64,000 nt of DNA from JBBRHQ01 sp963720735 (GTDB lineage Bacteria; Actinomycetota; Thermoleophilia; Solirubrobacterales; 70-9), in NCBI GenBank assembly GCA_963720735.1, contig CAVRGL010000010.1, positions 248,001-312,000 of the forward strand, given 5' to 3'. Under the pieces are notes generated by a model. The model saw nothing but the letters and a program-made list of their open reading frames with translations. It made no database searches and had not been told where the DNA came from. Made by a program: the position numbers and the translations under genes. This document shows positions 7,799-18,220 of the stretch, piece by piece. Each line of letters opens with the position of its first letter. The stretch's first letter is position 1.

Positions 7799-8641
7799 TC
7801 ACCTCTTCTTCTTCCCGCGCCTGCGGCCACGGACGATGTAGCGGTCGGACTGCTTGCCCTTCTTGCGGGTGCGGTAGCCCAGGGTTGGTTTGCCCCACGG
7901 CGTCACCGGGTGCCCGCCGGGGGTGTGGTGAGCCTCGCCGCCGCCGTGCGGGTGGTCGACCGGGTTCATCGCTACCCCGCGTGTCTGGGGACGCTTGCCC
8001 TTGTGGCGGTTGCGCCCGGCCTTGCCGATCTTGACGTTCTGGTGCTCGGGGTTCGACAGCGAGCCGACCGTGGCCCGGCACTCGGCGCGGACCATGCGCA
8101 TCTCCGAGGAGGGCAGACGCAGGGTGACCAAGTCACCCTCCTTGGCCGCCACCTGGATCGCCGTGCCGGCGGCGCGGCCGAGCTTGCCGCCCTGCTCGGG
8201 AACCAGCTCGACGTTGTGGACGATCGTCCCCGTGGGCATCTCGCGCAGCGCCAGCGCGTTGCCGGGGCGGATGTCGGCGCCGGGCCCGGAGCGGACCTCG
8301 TCGCCGACCGCAATCTGTGCCGGAGCGAGGATGTAGGACTTCTGACCGTCGGCGTAGTGGATCAGCGCTATGTAGCAGCTGCGGTTGGGGTCGTACTCGA
8401 TCGTCACGACCTTCGCCGGCACCCCGTCCTTGCGGCGCTTGAAGTCGATCTTTCGGTAGCGGCGTTTGGCTCCGCCTCCGCGATGGCGGCTCGTCACCCG
8501 GCCCTTCGAGTTCCGTCCACCGCTCTTCCGCAGGCCCTCGGTGAGCTTGCGCTCGGGCTCGGACGCGGTCACCTGCTCGCGCATCGGGTAGGTGGCGAAG
8601 CGCCGGCCCGGGCTGGTTGGCTTTGTCCTCCGGTTGGCCAT
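7799..8641 (-). CDS. rplB: 50S ribosomal protein L2
   Basis: L2 supports the peptidyl-transferase centre and subunit joining. The 280-residue product begins with MANRRTKPTSPGRRFATYPM. It carries the core signature GVAMNPVDHPHGGGEAHHTP, including the conserved histidine in DHPHGG. The start is ATG at 8641, directly after the rplW stop. Length matches the family. Confidence 0.97.
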   Translation of the reverse strand: MANRRTKPTSPGRRFATYPMREQVTASEPERKLTEGLRKSGGRNSKGRVTSRHRGGGAKRRYRKIDFKRRKDGVPAKVVTIEYDPNRSCYIALIHYADGQKSYILAPAQIAVGDEVRSGPGADIRPGNALALREMPTGTIVHNVELVPEQGGKLGRAAGTAIQVAAKEGDLVTLRLPSSEMRMVRAECRATVGSLSNPEHQNVKIGKAGRNRHKGKRPQTRGVAMNPVDHPHGGGEAHHTPGGHPVTPWGKPTLGYRTRKKGKQSDRYIVRGRRRGKKKR

Positions 8642-8642
8642 C

Positions 8643-8936
8643 TCAGTCGGTCGCCGCCCCTTCGAACAGCTCGATCCGCTCGCCCGGCGCCAGCTGCACG
8701 ATGGCCTTCTTCCAGGACCGGGTGCGGCCACGGTGAAGGCCCCGCCGCTTCGGCTTCGAGCGCACCTTCGAGGTCCGCACCGCCGCCACCTCGACCTCGA
8801 AGATCTCCTCGACGGCGCGGGCGATCTGCGTCTTGTGAGCACGGTCGTTGACCCGGAAGGTGTACTTGCCCTCGCCGATCAACGCGTAGCTCTTCTCCGA
8901 GATCACCGGGCGGATGAGGACGTTCTGCGAGTTCAT
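8643..8936 (-). CDS. rplW: 50S ribosomal protein L23
   Basis: L23 is the trigger factor and SRP docking protein at the tunnel exit. The 97-residue product begins with MNSQNVLIRPVISEKSYALI and contains NDRAHKTQIARAVEEIFEVE. The ATG at 8936 overlaps the TGA of rplD, which decides the start. The C-terminus (GERIELFEGAATD) is typical. Confidence 0.97.
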   Translation of the reverse strand: MNSQNVLIRPVISEKSYALIGEGKYTFRVNDRAHKTQIARAVEEIFEVEVAAVRTSKVRSKPKRRGLHRGRTRSWKKAIVQLAPGERIELFEGAATD

Positions 8937-9556
8937 GACTTCACCCCTGCCCGCACCTCCAGCACCGCGAGGGCCCCCTCGGAGATGACGATCGAGGCCG
9001 CGGCGATCACGTCGACCACCCCGACAGATCCGACCTCGGCGACGTTCACCTGCTCGATGTTGCGAAAGCTCTTCAGGGCGCCGGTCTCCTCGGAGGTGAT
9101 CACGAGCAGGGTGGGGCGGCGGGCTCCCCATTTCTCCAGCGCCGCGGCGGCCTTGCTGGTAGCCGGGTCGGCGAAGCCGGAGGCGTCGAGGATCGCGACG
9201 CTGCCGCGCTCGGCATGGACCGAGAGTGCCGAGCGCAGCGCCCTGCGACGCGCCTTGCGGTTGACCTTGACCGTGTAGTGGCGCGGCTTGGGACCGAAGG
9301 CGACGCCGCCGCCGGTGCGGTGGGGCACGCTCAACGCCCCGACCCGGGCGCGCCCGGTCCCCTTCTGGCGCCAGGCCTTGGCGGTGGTCATCGAGATCTC
9401 ACCGCGGGTCAGGGTCGAGGCGGTACCCCGCCGGCGTGAGGCGAGGTCGGCGCGCGCCGCCTCGTCAACCAGCGACTGGTGGAAGGGCTCCGCGAAGATC
9501 CCCTCGGGCAGGTCCGCCTTGGTGGTCTTGCCGAGAACGGCGGCCTTGCTAGCCAT
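8933..9556 (-). CDS. rplD: 50S ribosomal protein L4
   Basis: L4 lines the exit tunnel; in E. coli it also autoregulates the S10 operon, though whether it does so here is unknown. The conserved tunnel loop is KAWRQKGTGRARVGALSVPH. The product is 207 residues from ATG at 9556. A GTG two codons upstream (9562) is possible. The gene overlaps the end of rplC by 8 bases. Confidence 0.96.
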   Translation of the reverse strand: MASKAAVLGKTTKADLPEGIFAEPFHQSLVDEAARADLASRRRGTASTLTRGEISMTTAKAWRQKGTGRARVGALSVPHRTGGGVAFGPKPRHYTVKVNRKARRRALRSALSVHAERGSVAILDASGFADPATSKAAAALEKWGARRPTLLVITSEETGALKSFRNIEQVNVAEVGSVGVVDVIAAASIVISEGALAVLEVRAGVKS

Positions 9557-10211
9557 CGGCACGCACCTCGACGATCGTGTTGCGAGATCCGGGGACCGAG
9601 CCGCGGATCAGCAGCAGGTTGCGCTCCGCGTCGATCTGATGGACCGTGAGGCCACGCTGGGTGACCCGCTTGCGGCCCATCTGGCCCGGCATCTTCATCC
9701 CCTTGAAGACGCGCGCGGGCCAGGCGCTGGCCCCGATCGAGCCCGGGGCGCGGATGTTGTGGGAGCCGTGGCTGACCGGGCCTCGGCTGAAATTGTGGCG
9801 CTTGATCCCGCCCTGGAAGCCCTTTCCGATCGAGACCCCCGAGACCTTGACACGCTGGCCCTCCTCGAAGGCGGAGACGGTCACCTCCTGGCCGACCTTG
9901 GGTCCGGCGGCCTCCTCACCCTCCTCCGCCTCGCCCTCGGGCGTGGCGAGCTCAGCGTCGCGAAACTCGACCAGGTGGCGCATCGGGGCCGCCCCGGCCT
10001 TCTCCAGGTGTCCCAGCTCGGCCTTGCTCAGCTTTCCCTCCCTGACCTCGCCGAAGGCGAGCTGGACCGCCTCGTAGCCGTCACGGTCCGACTTGCGGAT
10101 CGCGGTGATCGGGCAGGGACCCGCCTCGATCACCGTCACCGGGACGACGGTGCCGTCGTCGGGATCGAAGACCTGGGTCATGCCGAGCTTCTTGCCGATG
10201 ATCGCCGACAT
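9549..10211 (-). CDS. rplC: 50S ribosomal protein L3
   Basis: L3 nucleates 50S assembly and reaches the peptidyl-transferase centre. The 220-residue product begins with MSAIIGKKLGMTQVFDPDDG and contains SRGPVSHGSHNIRAPGSIGA. An acidic insertion of about 15 residues (EGEAEEGEEAAGP) lies near residue 100, in line with the acidic decorations on other ribosomal proteins here. Confidence 0.97.
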   Translation of the reverse strand: MSAIIGKKLGMTQVFDPDDGTVVPVTVIEAGPCPITAIRKSDRDGYEAVQLAFGEVREGKLSKAELGHLEKAGAAPMRHLVEFRDAELATPEGEAEEGEEAAGPKVGQEVTVSAFEEGQRVKVSGVSIGKGFQGGIKRHNFSRGPVSHGSHNIRAPGSIGASAWPARVFKGMKMPGQMGRKRVTQRGLTVHQIDAERNLLLIRGSVPGSRNTIVEVRADG

Positions 10212-10220
10212 CAGAACCCG

Positions 10221-10541
10221 CTACAGCCTGATCTCGATGTCAACGCCGGCCGGCAGCGAGTCGAGGCGCTGCAGCGAATCGACCGTCTTCGGGCTCGGCT
10301 GGTGGATGTCGATCAGCCGCTTGTGGGTGCGGATCTCGAAGTGCTCGCGCGAGTCCTTGTCCTTGAACGGGGAGCGGATCACGCAGTAGACGTTCTTCTC
10401 GGTCGGCAGGGGCACCGGGCCGGACACCGTGGCGCCGGTGCGCTCGGCCGTCTCGACGATCTCGCGGGCAGCGCGATCGATCGCGTCGTGGTCGTACGCC
10501 TTGAGGCGAATCCGGATTTTTTGAGCCGCTATGGCCGACAC
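10221..10541 (-). CDS. rpsJ: 30S ribosomal protein S10
   Basis: S10 (NusE) is a 30S head protein and also a transcription antitermination factor with NusB/NusG. The 106-residue product contains KIRIRLKAYDHDAIDRAARE and EHFEIRTHKRLIDIHQPSPK. It is the first gene of the S10 operon, 146 bases after tuf, with a palindrome-rich leader between them. Confidence 0.97.
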   Translation of the reverse strand: MSAIAAQKIRIRLKAYDHDAIDRAAREIVETAERTGATVSGPVPLPTEKNVYCVIRSPFKDKDSREHFEIRTHKRLIDIHQPSPKTVDSLQRLDSLPAGVDIEIRL

Positions 10542-10581
10542 TTCTCGCTGCTGTCTCTTCCTTGGTCCTTCTCGCGCAATC

Positions 10582-10614
10582 GGGGCGCCGCCCCGGTTGG
10601 TGGGGCGCCGCCCC
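10582..10614. promoter_or_regulatory. Tandem GC palindromes in the S10 operon leader
   Basis: The 13-base palindrome GGGGCGCCGCCCC occurs twice, at 10582-10594 and 10602-10614, 20 bases apart. Each copy can form a 5-bp hairpin in the tuf-rpsJ intergenic RNA. Their place 40-70 bases before rpsJ suggests a leader control element, but there is no direct sign of the mechanism. Confidence 0.5.
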
Positions 10615-10659
10615 GGTCGTATGTCCTTTGCAGTTTTTGCCGCCCTGGAGGCGGCGAAA

Positions 10660-10680
10660 GGGCGGGCAACGTGCCCGCCC
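10660..10680 (-). terminator. Perfect 9-bp hairpin just after tuf
   Basis: GGGCGGGCA (10660-10668) and TGCCCGCCC (10672-10680) form a perfect stem with a three-base loop, seven bases after the tuf stop. A second hairpin (GCCGCC/GGCGGC, 10639-10655) follows on the minus strand. There is no U-run after either, so this may be a pause, RNA-stability or Rho-assisted end rather than a classic intrinsic terminator. Confidence 0.45.
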
Positions 10681-10687
10681 CGGGTCG

Positions 10688-11872
<1,185 letters not shown>

Positions 11873-11947
11873 CTCTCTCCTTGGGCCTTTCTGGGGTTCT
11901 CGTCTTTGCTGTCTGGGTGAGGTGCTTGGGTGTCAGTTGGTCGTCCG

Positions 11948-11990
11948 GCGGGCATCTTTGCGCTGCCCGCAGGCGAACCCGTGCAATATA
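11948..11990 (-). promoter_or_regulatory. Candidate tuf promoter -10 and leader hairpin
   Basis: In the 146-base fusA-tuf gap, a TATATT hexamer (11985-11990, minus strand) resembles a -10 box in otherwise GC-rich DNA. A hairpin GCGGGCA/TGCCCGC (11948-11970) lies just downstream. No convincing -35 is seen. This would give tuf its own transcript in addition to readthrough from fusA. Confidence 0.35.
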
Positions 11991-12018
11991 GCTGGAATAA
12001 CCGCGGCGGCTGCTCAGC

Positions 12019-14130
<2,112 letters not shown>

Positions 14131-14210
14131 TATTGGGCGTAGAGTGTGGTCTGTTTGTGGGCGGGGGTAGGAAGAGAGATGGCGTCTTGCTGAGATCCGG
14201 TTTCGCGCAT

Positions 14211-14230
14211 AAAAAAGGCCCTGACGGGCC
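14211..14230 (-). terminator. Intrinsic terminator/attenuator upstream of fusA
   Basis: Read on the minus strand: GGCCC, a four-base loop (GTCA), GGGCC, then six U (A-run at 14211-14216). It lies 81 bases before the fusA ATG. It could end transcripts coming from the rpsL-rpsG side or act as an attenuator in the fusA leader. Confidence 0.7.
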
Positions 14231-14379
14231 TCGCGCGACTTTCGCTCCGCGAGATCCGGGACAAACGACTATGTCGAGCGGCTATCCATTGGTCGGGAAA
14301 CTGCCTCCGCACGAACCCAAGCGGCACACCTTCCGTGCCTGGGCTCCGTGCCTGGGCGACGCGCGATGATAGCAGAGCG

Positions 14380-15438
14380 ATGAGCCCGTTCCGGAAGCGG
14401 CGAGAGCGGCGTAGAGAGCGCCGGCGCGAGGCCCGGAAGGCTCGCCGCGAGGAGCTCTCCTCCCGCCTCCGGGGCGAGGAGCCGGAGGCCGCAACCGCCC
14501 GCCAGGAGCGCCGGGCGAAGCGAGGCGCCGCCCGCCGGGCCCGCCCGGCCGGCAGGCCGGCCAAGAGGCGGCCGAAGCAGCGGGTCAGGCGCAAGTCCAG
14601 GGCCGCCCGGGTCAAGGCAGGGCGCTCCGGAATCTCGCTGGCCAAGGGCGCCCGATCGAGCTTCGACGGCGCCAGGCGCGCCTGGCGCCGCGGGCTGCGA
14701 TCGACCGCGGCCAGGGCGAGCCGCGCCGTCCCCGGGGTAGGTCGCGCCTTCGACCGGGGCTGGGCGCTGGTCTCCCCCCTCTTCGTCTTCGCCCTGAGCC
14801 TCGTCCCCAGGGCCGGCCGTCTGCTGCGCGCGGCGCTGGCCGGCCTGGCGCGTGTGATCGGGGCGGGCGTCGCCCGTCTCGATCGGCTGTTGACCCCGCT
14901 GCGCGGGGCCTTTCTGGTCACGATCGCCTCCGCCGGCTGCCTGGTGCTCTCCCAGTTCGTCTACTACCGCGGTGTCGAGATCGGCCAGCCCGGTTACGGT
15001 CAGGTGTCGACGATCGCCTCGGCTCCCCAGGTGGACCTGCAGAGGGCCGGCGAAGCGCATTCCTACCTCTTGATCCCGCTCGCCGCCTTCGCCGTGGCGA
15101 TGGCCGCGGTGGCGCTCTTCGCCAAGCGGCGCTGGGCGGCGGAGCTGGTCGCGGTGGCGGGCCTCGCAGGGATCGCCGTGACCCTGCTGATCGACATGCC
15201 CAGCGGATTGGACGCCGGCCTCGCCGGTGTCCGCTTCTCCGGCGCCCACGCGGTGCTGCGGGAGGGCTTCTACGCGCAGCTCGCCGCATCGACCGGCCTG
15301 GTGATCTGCGGCGCGGCGCTGGCGCTCGACCTGCGCGCGAGGCGCGCCGAGGCGCGGCGCCCGGCGCGGCGCAGGAACCGCCGGGGACGGCCCTCGGCAG
15401 CGCGCAAGGCGCCCTCGCTGGCGGAAAGCGGCACATGA
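14380..15438 (+). CDS. Four-TM membrane protein with basic N-terminal region
   Basis: Family not recognised. The first 100 or so residues from MSPFRKRRERRRER are extremely Arg/Ala-rich and probably cytoplasmic and unstructured. They are followed by about four hydrophobic segments (for example FLVTIASAGCLVLSQFVYY and AVAGLAGIAVTLLIDMP). The C-terminus is again Arg-rich. It overlaps the next gene by ATGA and is clearly its paralogue: both have a four-TM layout with matching motifs (LIDMPSGLDAG / LIDVPDAGKVG; REGFYAQLAASTGLVICGAA / QGGFWLEMIGALVLAICGGT). The pair is inserted on the opposite strand between fusA and rpsG. The start ATG at 14380 was preferred over one 45 bases upstream because it gives a clean basic N-terminus. 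Confidence 0.75.
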   Translation: MSPFRKRRERRRERRREARKARREELSSRLRGEEPEAATARQERRAKRGAARRARPAGRPAKRRPKQRVRRKSRAARVKAGRSGISLAKGARSSFDGARRAWRRGLRSTAARASRAVPGVGRAFDRGWALVSPLFVFALSLVPRAGRLLRAALAGLARVIGAGVARLDRLLTPLRGAFLVTIASAGCLVLSQFVYYRGVEIGQPGYGQVSTIASAPQVDLQRAGEAHSYLLIPLAAFAVAMAAVALFAKRRWAAELVAVAGLAGIAVTLLIDMPSGLDAGLAGVRFSGAHAVLREGFYAQLAASTGLVICGAALALDLRARRAEARRPARRRNRRGRPSAARKAPSLAESGT

Positions 15439-15998
15439 GCGAGCGCCTGCGGCTCGAGCGCCTGCTGCCCTTCGCCTGCCTGGTCGGGTCCGGGCTGCTG
15501 ATCGCATCGGAGCTGATGGACACCTTCCGCTTCGACGCCGTTAACGCCGTCAACGGCGGCGCTGTCGCCACCGTCGCCGACCGCCACCAGTACGCGATGC
15601 TCGTCCTCGGGGTGTTCGCGATCGTCGCGCTCGCGGTGGCGATCCTCAACGGCTCGAAGCCCGCCGCTGTCGCGGTTGCGGTCGCGGGCGGCGCGGCGAT
15701 CCTGCTGTTCGTGCTGATCGACGTCCCCGACGCGGGCAAGGTCGGGACCTTCAGCAACGCCGGCCAGTCCTTCGTCGACGCGAAGGCCGTTCCCCAGGGC
15801 GGGTTCTGGCTGGAGATGATCGGCGCCCTCGTGCTCGCCATCTGTGGCGGAACCCTCGCCACCCTGACCCCGGCCCAGCTACGGGCGCTGCGGCCCGGCG
15901 GGCGGCAGGGGAAGGGCAGCGGAGCCGGGGCGCCGAAGCGCGGGCGCCGGCGGGTGCCCCGCCTGCGCAAGGCCTCTCAGGAGGCCGGCGGCAGTTAG
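15435..15998 (+). CDS. Four-TM membrane protein, paralogue of the preceding gene
   Basis: Family not recognised. The 187-residue product has four predicted membrane segments (LPFACLVGSGLLIASELM, YAMLVLGVFAIVALAVAIL, VAVAGGAAILLFVLIDV, LEMIGALVLAICGGTLATL) and a basic C-terminal tail. The ATG overlaps the TGA of its upstream paralogue. It converges on rpsG with a 16-base gap. The function is unknown; the two probably act together as a small membrane complex (inference from coupling and paralogy). Confidence 0.78.
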   Translation: MSERLRLERLLPFACLVGSGLLIASELMDTFRFDAVNAVNGGAVATVADRHQYAMLVLGVFAIVALAVAILNGSKPAAVAVAVAGGAAILLFVLIDVPDAGKVGTFSNAGQSFVDAKAVPQGGFWLEMIGALVLAICGGTLATLTPAQLRALRPGGRQGKGSGAGAPKRGRRRVPRLRKASQEAGGS

Positions 15999-16014
15999 AT
16001 GAGCAGCTAGGCGG

Positions 16015-16485
16015 CTACCAGCGGTAGTGGGCGAACGCCTTGTTCGCCTGGGCCATGCGGTAAATGTCGTCCTTGCGCTTCCAGGCGCTCCCCTGCTGCT
16101 TGGTCGCGTCGAGGATCTCGTTCGCGAGGCGCTCGGCCATCGCGTACTCGCGACGTCGGCGGGAGAAGTCGACCAGCCAGCGGACGGCCAGGGTACGGGC
16201 GCGGCGCGCCGGCACCTCGACGGGTACCTGGTAGGTGGCGCCGCCGACCCGGCGGGAGCGGACCTCCAGCACCGGGGTGAGCTGCTTGATCGCGTTGTCG
16301 AGCGTCTCCACAGGGTCCTCGCCCGAGCGCTCCCCGACCAGGGCGAGGGCGTCGTAGACGATCTCCTCGGCGCGCGACTTCTTGCCGTGATTCATCACCT
16401 TGTTGATGACCTGCTGGACGAGCCGGCTGCGATGGCGGGAGTCGGGCTCGATCGGCCGTATCTGGGCTGCGGTGCGGCGCGGCAT
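16015..16485 (-). CDS. rpsG: 30S ribosomal protein S7
   Basis: S7 organises the 3' domain of 16S rRNA and lies at the mRNA exit. The 156-residue product begins with MPRRTAAQIRPIEPDSRHRS and contains NKVMNHGKKSRAEEIVYDAL and a C-terminus ending in AHYRW. It is eight bases after rpsL. fusA does not follow directly, because two plus-strand genes intervene. Confidence 0.97.
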   Translation of the reverse strand: MPRRTAAQIRPIEPDSRHRSRLVQQVINKVMNHGKKSRAEEIVYDALALVGERSGEDPVETLDNAIKQLTPVLEVRSRRVGGATYQVPVEVPARRARTLAVRWLVDFSRRRREYAMAERLANEILDATKQQGSAWKRKDDIYRMAQANKAFAHYRW

Positions 16486-16493
16486 GGGTGGAG

Positions 16494-16886
16494 CTAGCGC
16501 TTCACGCCGTAGCGGGATCGGGCCTGGCGGCGGTCGGAGACCCCGGCCGCGTCGAGCGTGCCGCGGACGACCTTGTAGCGCACCCCCGGGAGGTCCTTGA
16601 CGCGGCCGCCCCTGACCAGCACGACCGAGTGCTCCTGGAGGTTGTGGCCCTCACCGGGAATGTAGGTGGTGACCTCCATCCCGTTGGTCAGCCGGACGCG
16701 GGCGATCTTGCGCAGCGCCGAGTTCGGCTTCTTCGGGGTCACGGTCGCGACCCTGGTGCAGACGCCGCGGCGCTGAGGCGCGGAGACCCGCTTCTTGCGG
16801 CCCTGACCCGACTTCAGCCCCGGCGTGGTGACCTTCTTCTTCGGGCGCTTGCGGCCCTTCCTGACGAGTTGGTTCGTGTTCGGCAC
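16494..16886 (-). CDS. rpsL: 30S ribosomal protein S12
   Basis: S12 monitors codon-anticodon pairing and is the streptomycin target. The 130-residue product begins PNTNQLVRKGRKRPKKK after a GTG start at 16886. Both streptomycin-relevant segments look wild type (VTPKKPNSALRKIARV and RGGRVKDLPGVRYKVV). An in-frame longer start exists at 16937 but adds a non-conserved leader. Confidence 0.97.
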   Translation of the reverse strand: MPNTNQLVRKGRKRPKKKVTTPGLKSGQGRKKRVSAPQRRGVCTRVATVTPKKPNSALRKIARVRLTNGMEVTTYIPGEGHNLQEHSVVLVRGGRVKDLPGVRYKVVRGTLDAAGVSDRRQARSRYGVKR

Positions 16887-16946
16887 GGCGGCGAATGGTA
16901 GCGGGCGGCGGCTGGGCGTGAACCCGCCGCCGCCCACTGCGCGCCG

Positions 16947-17255
16947 CTAGCTGCCGCCGTCGCCGTCGGCCTCGATCACGACCAGCTTGTGGTTCTGGTC
17001 GAGGCGGACGTCGACGGTCTTGCCGTCGGGCCTGGCCACCTCGACCTCCCAGGTGGCCCCGTTCTCACCGTCGCGCTCGACCGAGTTGGCCTTGCCGCCG
17101 GTGATCGCCAGCGCCGCCTTCTCGGCCCTGGCCGCGCCGGGACCGCCGGCGTTCTCGCCGCCGCCCGAGCCGACGGCTCCGGCGACCGCGGCGCCCCCTG
17201 CCCCGAGGGCGGCGACCGCGCCGGTGAGGGCGGCGACCCATCTGAACCTGTCCAT
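16947..17255 (-). CDS. Small exported PepSY-like protein
   Basis: The 102-residue product has an N-terminal hydrophobic signal or anchor (FRWVAALTGAVAALGAGGAA) after MDR. A Gly-rich linker and a single PepSY-like module follow (AEKAALAITGGKANSVERDG, then WEVEVARPDGKTVDVRLDQN). PepSY domains are linked to protease inhibition or sensing at the cell surface, but the role here is unknown. The start ATG at 17255 has AAGGAG ten bases upstream. The gene is 60 bases upstream of rpsL on the same strand and divergent from the HAD-like gene. Confidence 0.72.
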   Translation of the reverse strand: MDRFRWVAALTGAVAALGAGGAAVAGAVGSGGGENAGGPGAARAEKAALAITGGKANSVERDGENGATWEVEVARPDGKTVDVRLDQNHKLVVIEADGDGGS

Positions 17256-17369
17256 GGTTTCTCCTTGCTGCGTTTGCGATTGCACCGGCAGCTTGGCCGG
17301 GGCCGATGAGATGCCGATGAGCGATGCATGAGAGACCGCCACGGACGCCGCTGCAAATAGGCTGAGACG

Positions 17370-17882
17370 ATGGCCGAGCGACCGATCCTCGCCGTGGACG
17401 TCGACGGCGTCATCAGCCTCTTCGGCTTCGAGGAGCCCCCCGACAGGAGCCTCGCCCGCTTCGAGTTGATCGACGGAATGGTGCACTGCATCTCGCTCGG
17501 CGCCGGGGAGCGGCTGCGGGGGCTAGCCGAGCACTACGAGCTGATCTGGGCGACCGGCTGGGAGGACCGTGCCAACGACACGCTCCCGGGCATCCTCGGG
17601 CTGCCGGAGCTTCCGGTCGTCAACTTCGGCGGCGCCGCTCAGTTCGGCAGCGCCCACTGGAAGCTGGGGGCGCTGGCCGAGGCGAGCGAAGGCCGGGCGC
17701 TGGCCTGGGTGGACGACTCCTTCGATGAGAGCTGCTACGAGTGGGCGCGCTCGCGCTCCGAGCCGACCCTGCTGGTGCCGACCGAGCCGAGGCTCGGCCT
17801 CGAGGAGGCACACGCCGAGGCGCTCTCGGCCTGGGCCCGCGGACTGGTGCGTGAGTTTCGCCAGGGTCACCTCGACGGTTAG
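17370..17882 (+). CDS. HAD-like hydrolase domain protein
   Basis: The 170-residue product has the HAD motif I-like ILAVDVDGVISLFG at residues 6-19 (Asp nucleophile D10 and acid D12), a motif II-like WATGWEDRAN and an acidic motif near LAWVDDSFDE. These fit a small HAD-superfamily phosphatase or the HAD domain found in RNA-repair proteins. The substrate cannot be told. It has no signal peptide. It is followed after 11 bases by a short membrane protein. Confidence 0.75.
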   Translation: MAERPILAVDVDGVISLFGFEEPPDRSLARFELIDGMVHCISLGAGERLRGLAEHYELIWATGWEDRANDTLPGILGLPELPVVNFGGAAQFGSAHWKLGALAEASEGRALAWVDDSFDESCYEWARSRSEPTLLVPTEPRLGLEEAHAEALSAWARGLVREFRQGHLDG

Positions 17883-17893
17883 ACTGATGAGCG

Positions 17894-18220
17894 GTGGAGG
17901 GTTTCTGGCCCATCTTCTTTCTGATCGTGGTCCTGAAGATCCCTGTGCTCGCGTCGCTCTGGCTCGTCTGGTGGGCCTCGCACCCCGCCCCTGAGGCTGA
18001 CGGCGCCGAGGAGGGCGGGGGCTTCCGCCGCCGGCGCCCGCAACCGCGGCGGCCCAAGGGGCCTCGCCGCGGCCCGCACGGAGGCGGCGCCGCGAGGGCG
18101 CTGCCGCCCTGTCCGCCGGGCTCCCGCACCCGGGTGCTGACGCCCCCGGCGCCCGCCCGGACCGGTTTCGCCCACGCCCGTGGAGCCGCTCAGCCGGCCC
18201 GAGAGCGCTCAGGCCACTAG
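17894..18220 (+). CDS. Short single-TM protein with Pro/Arg-rich tail
   Basis: The 108-residue product starts at a GTG 11 bases after the HAD-like gene. It has one hydrophobic segment (FWPIFFLIVVLKIPVLASLWLV split by charges at its ends) and a low-complexity cytoplasmic tail (FRRRRPQPRRPKGPRRGPH). The stop overlaps the stop of the monooxygenase on the other strand by CTAG. The first 45 residues look coding; the tail may be poorly conserved. No function is assigned. Confidence 0.5.
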   Translation: MEGFWPIFFLIVVLKIPVLASLWLVWWASHPAPEADGAEEGGGFRRRRPQPRRPKGPRRGPHGGGAARALPPCPPGSRTRVLTPPAPARTGFAHARGAAQPARERSGH

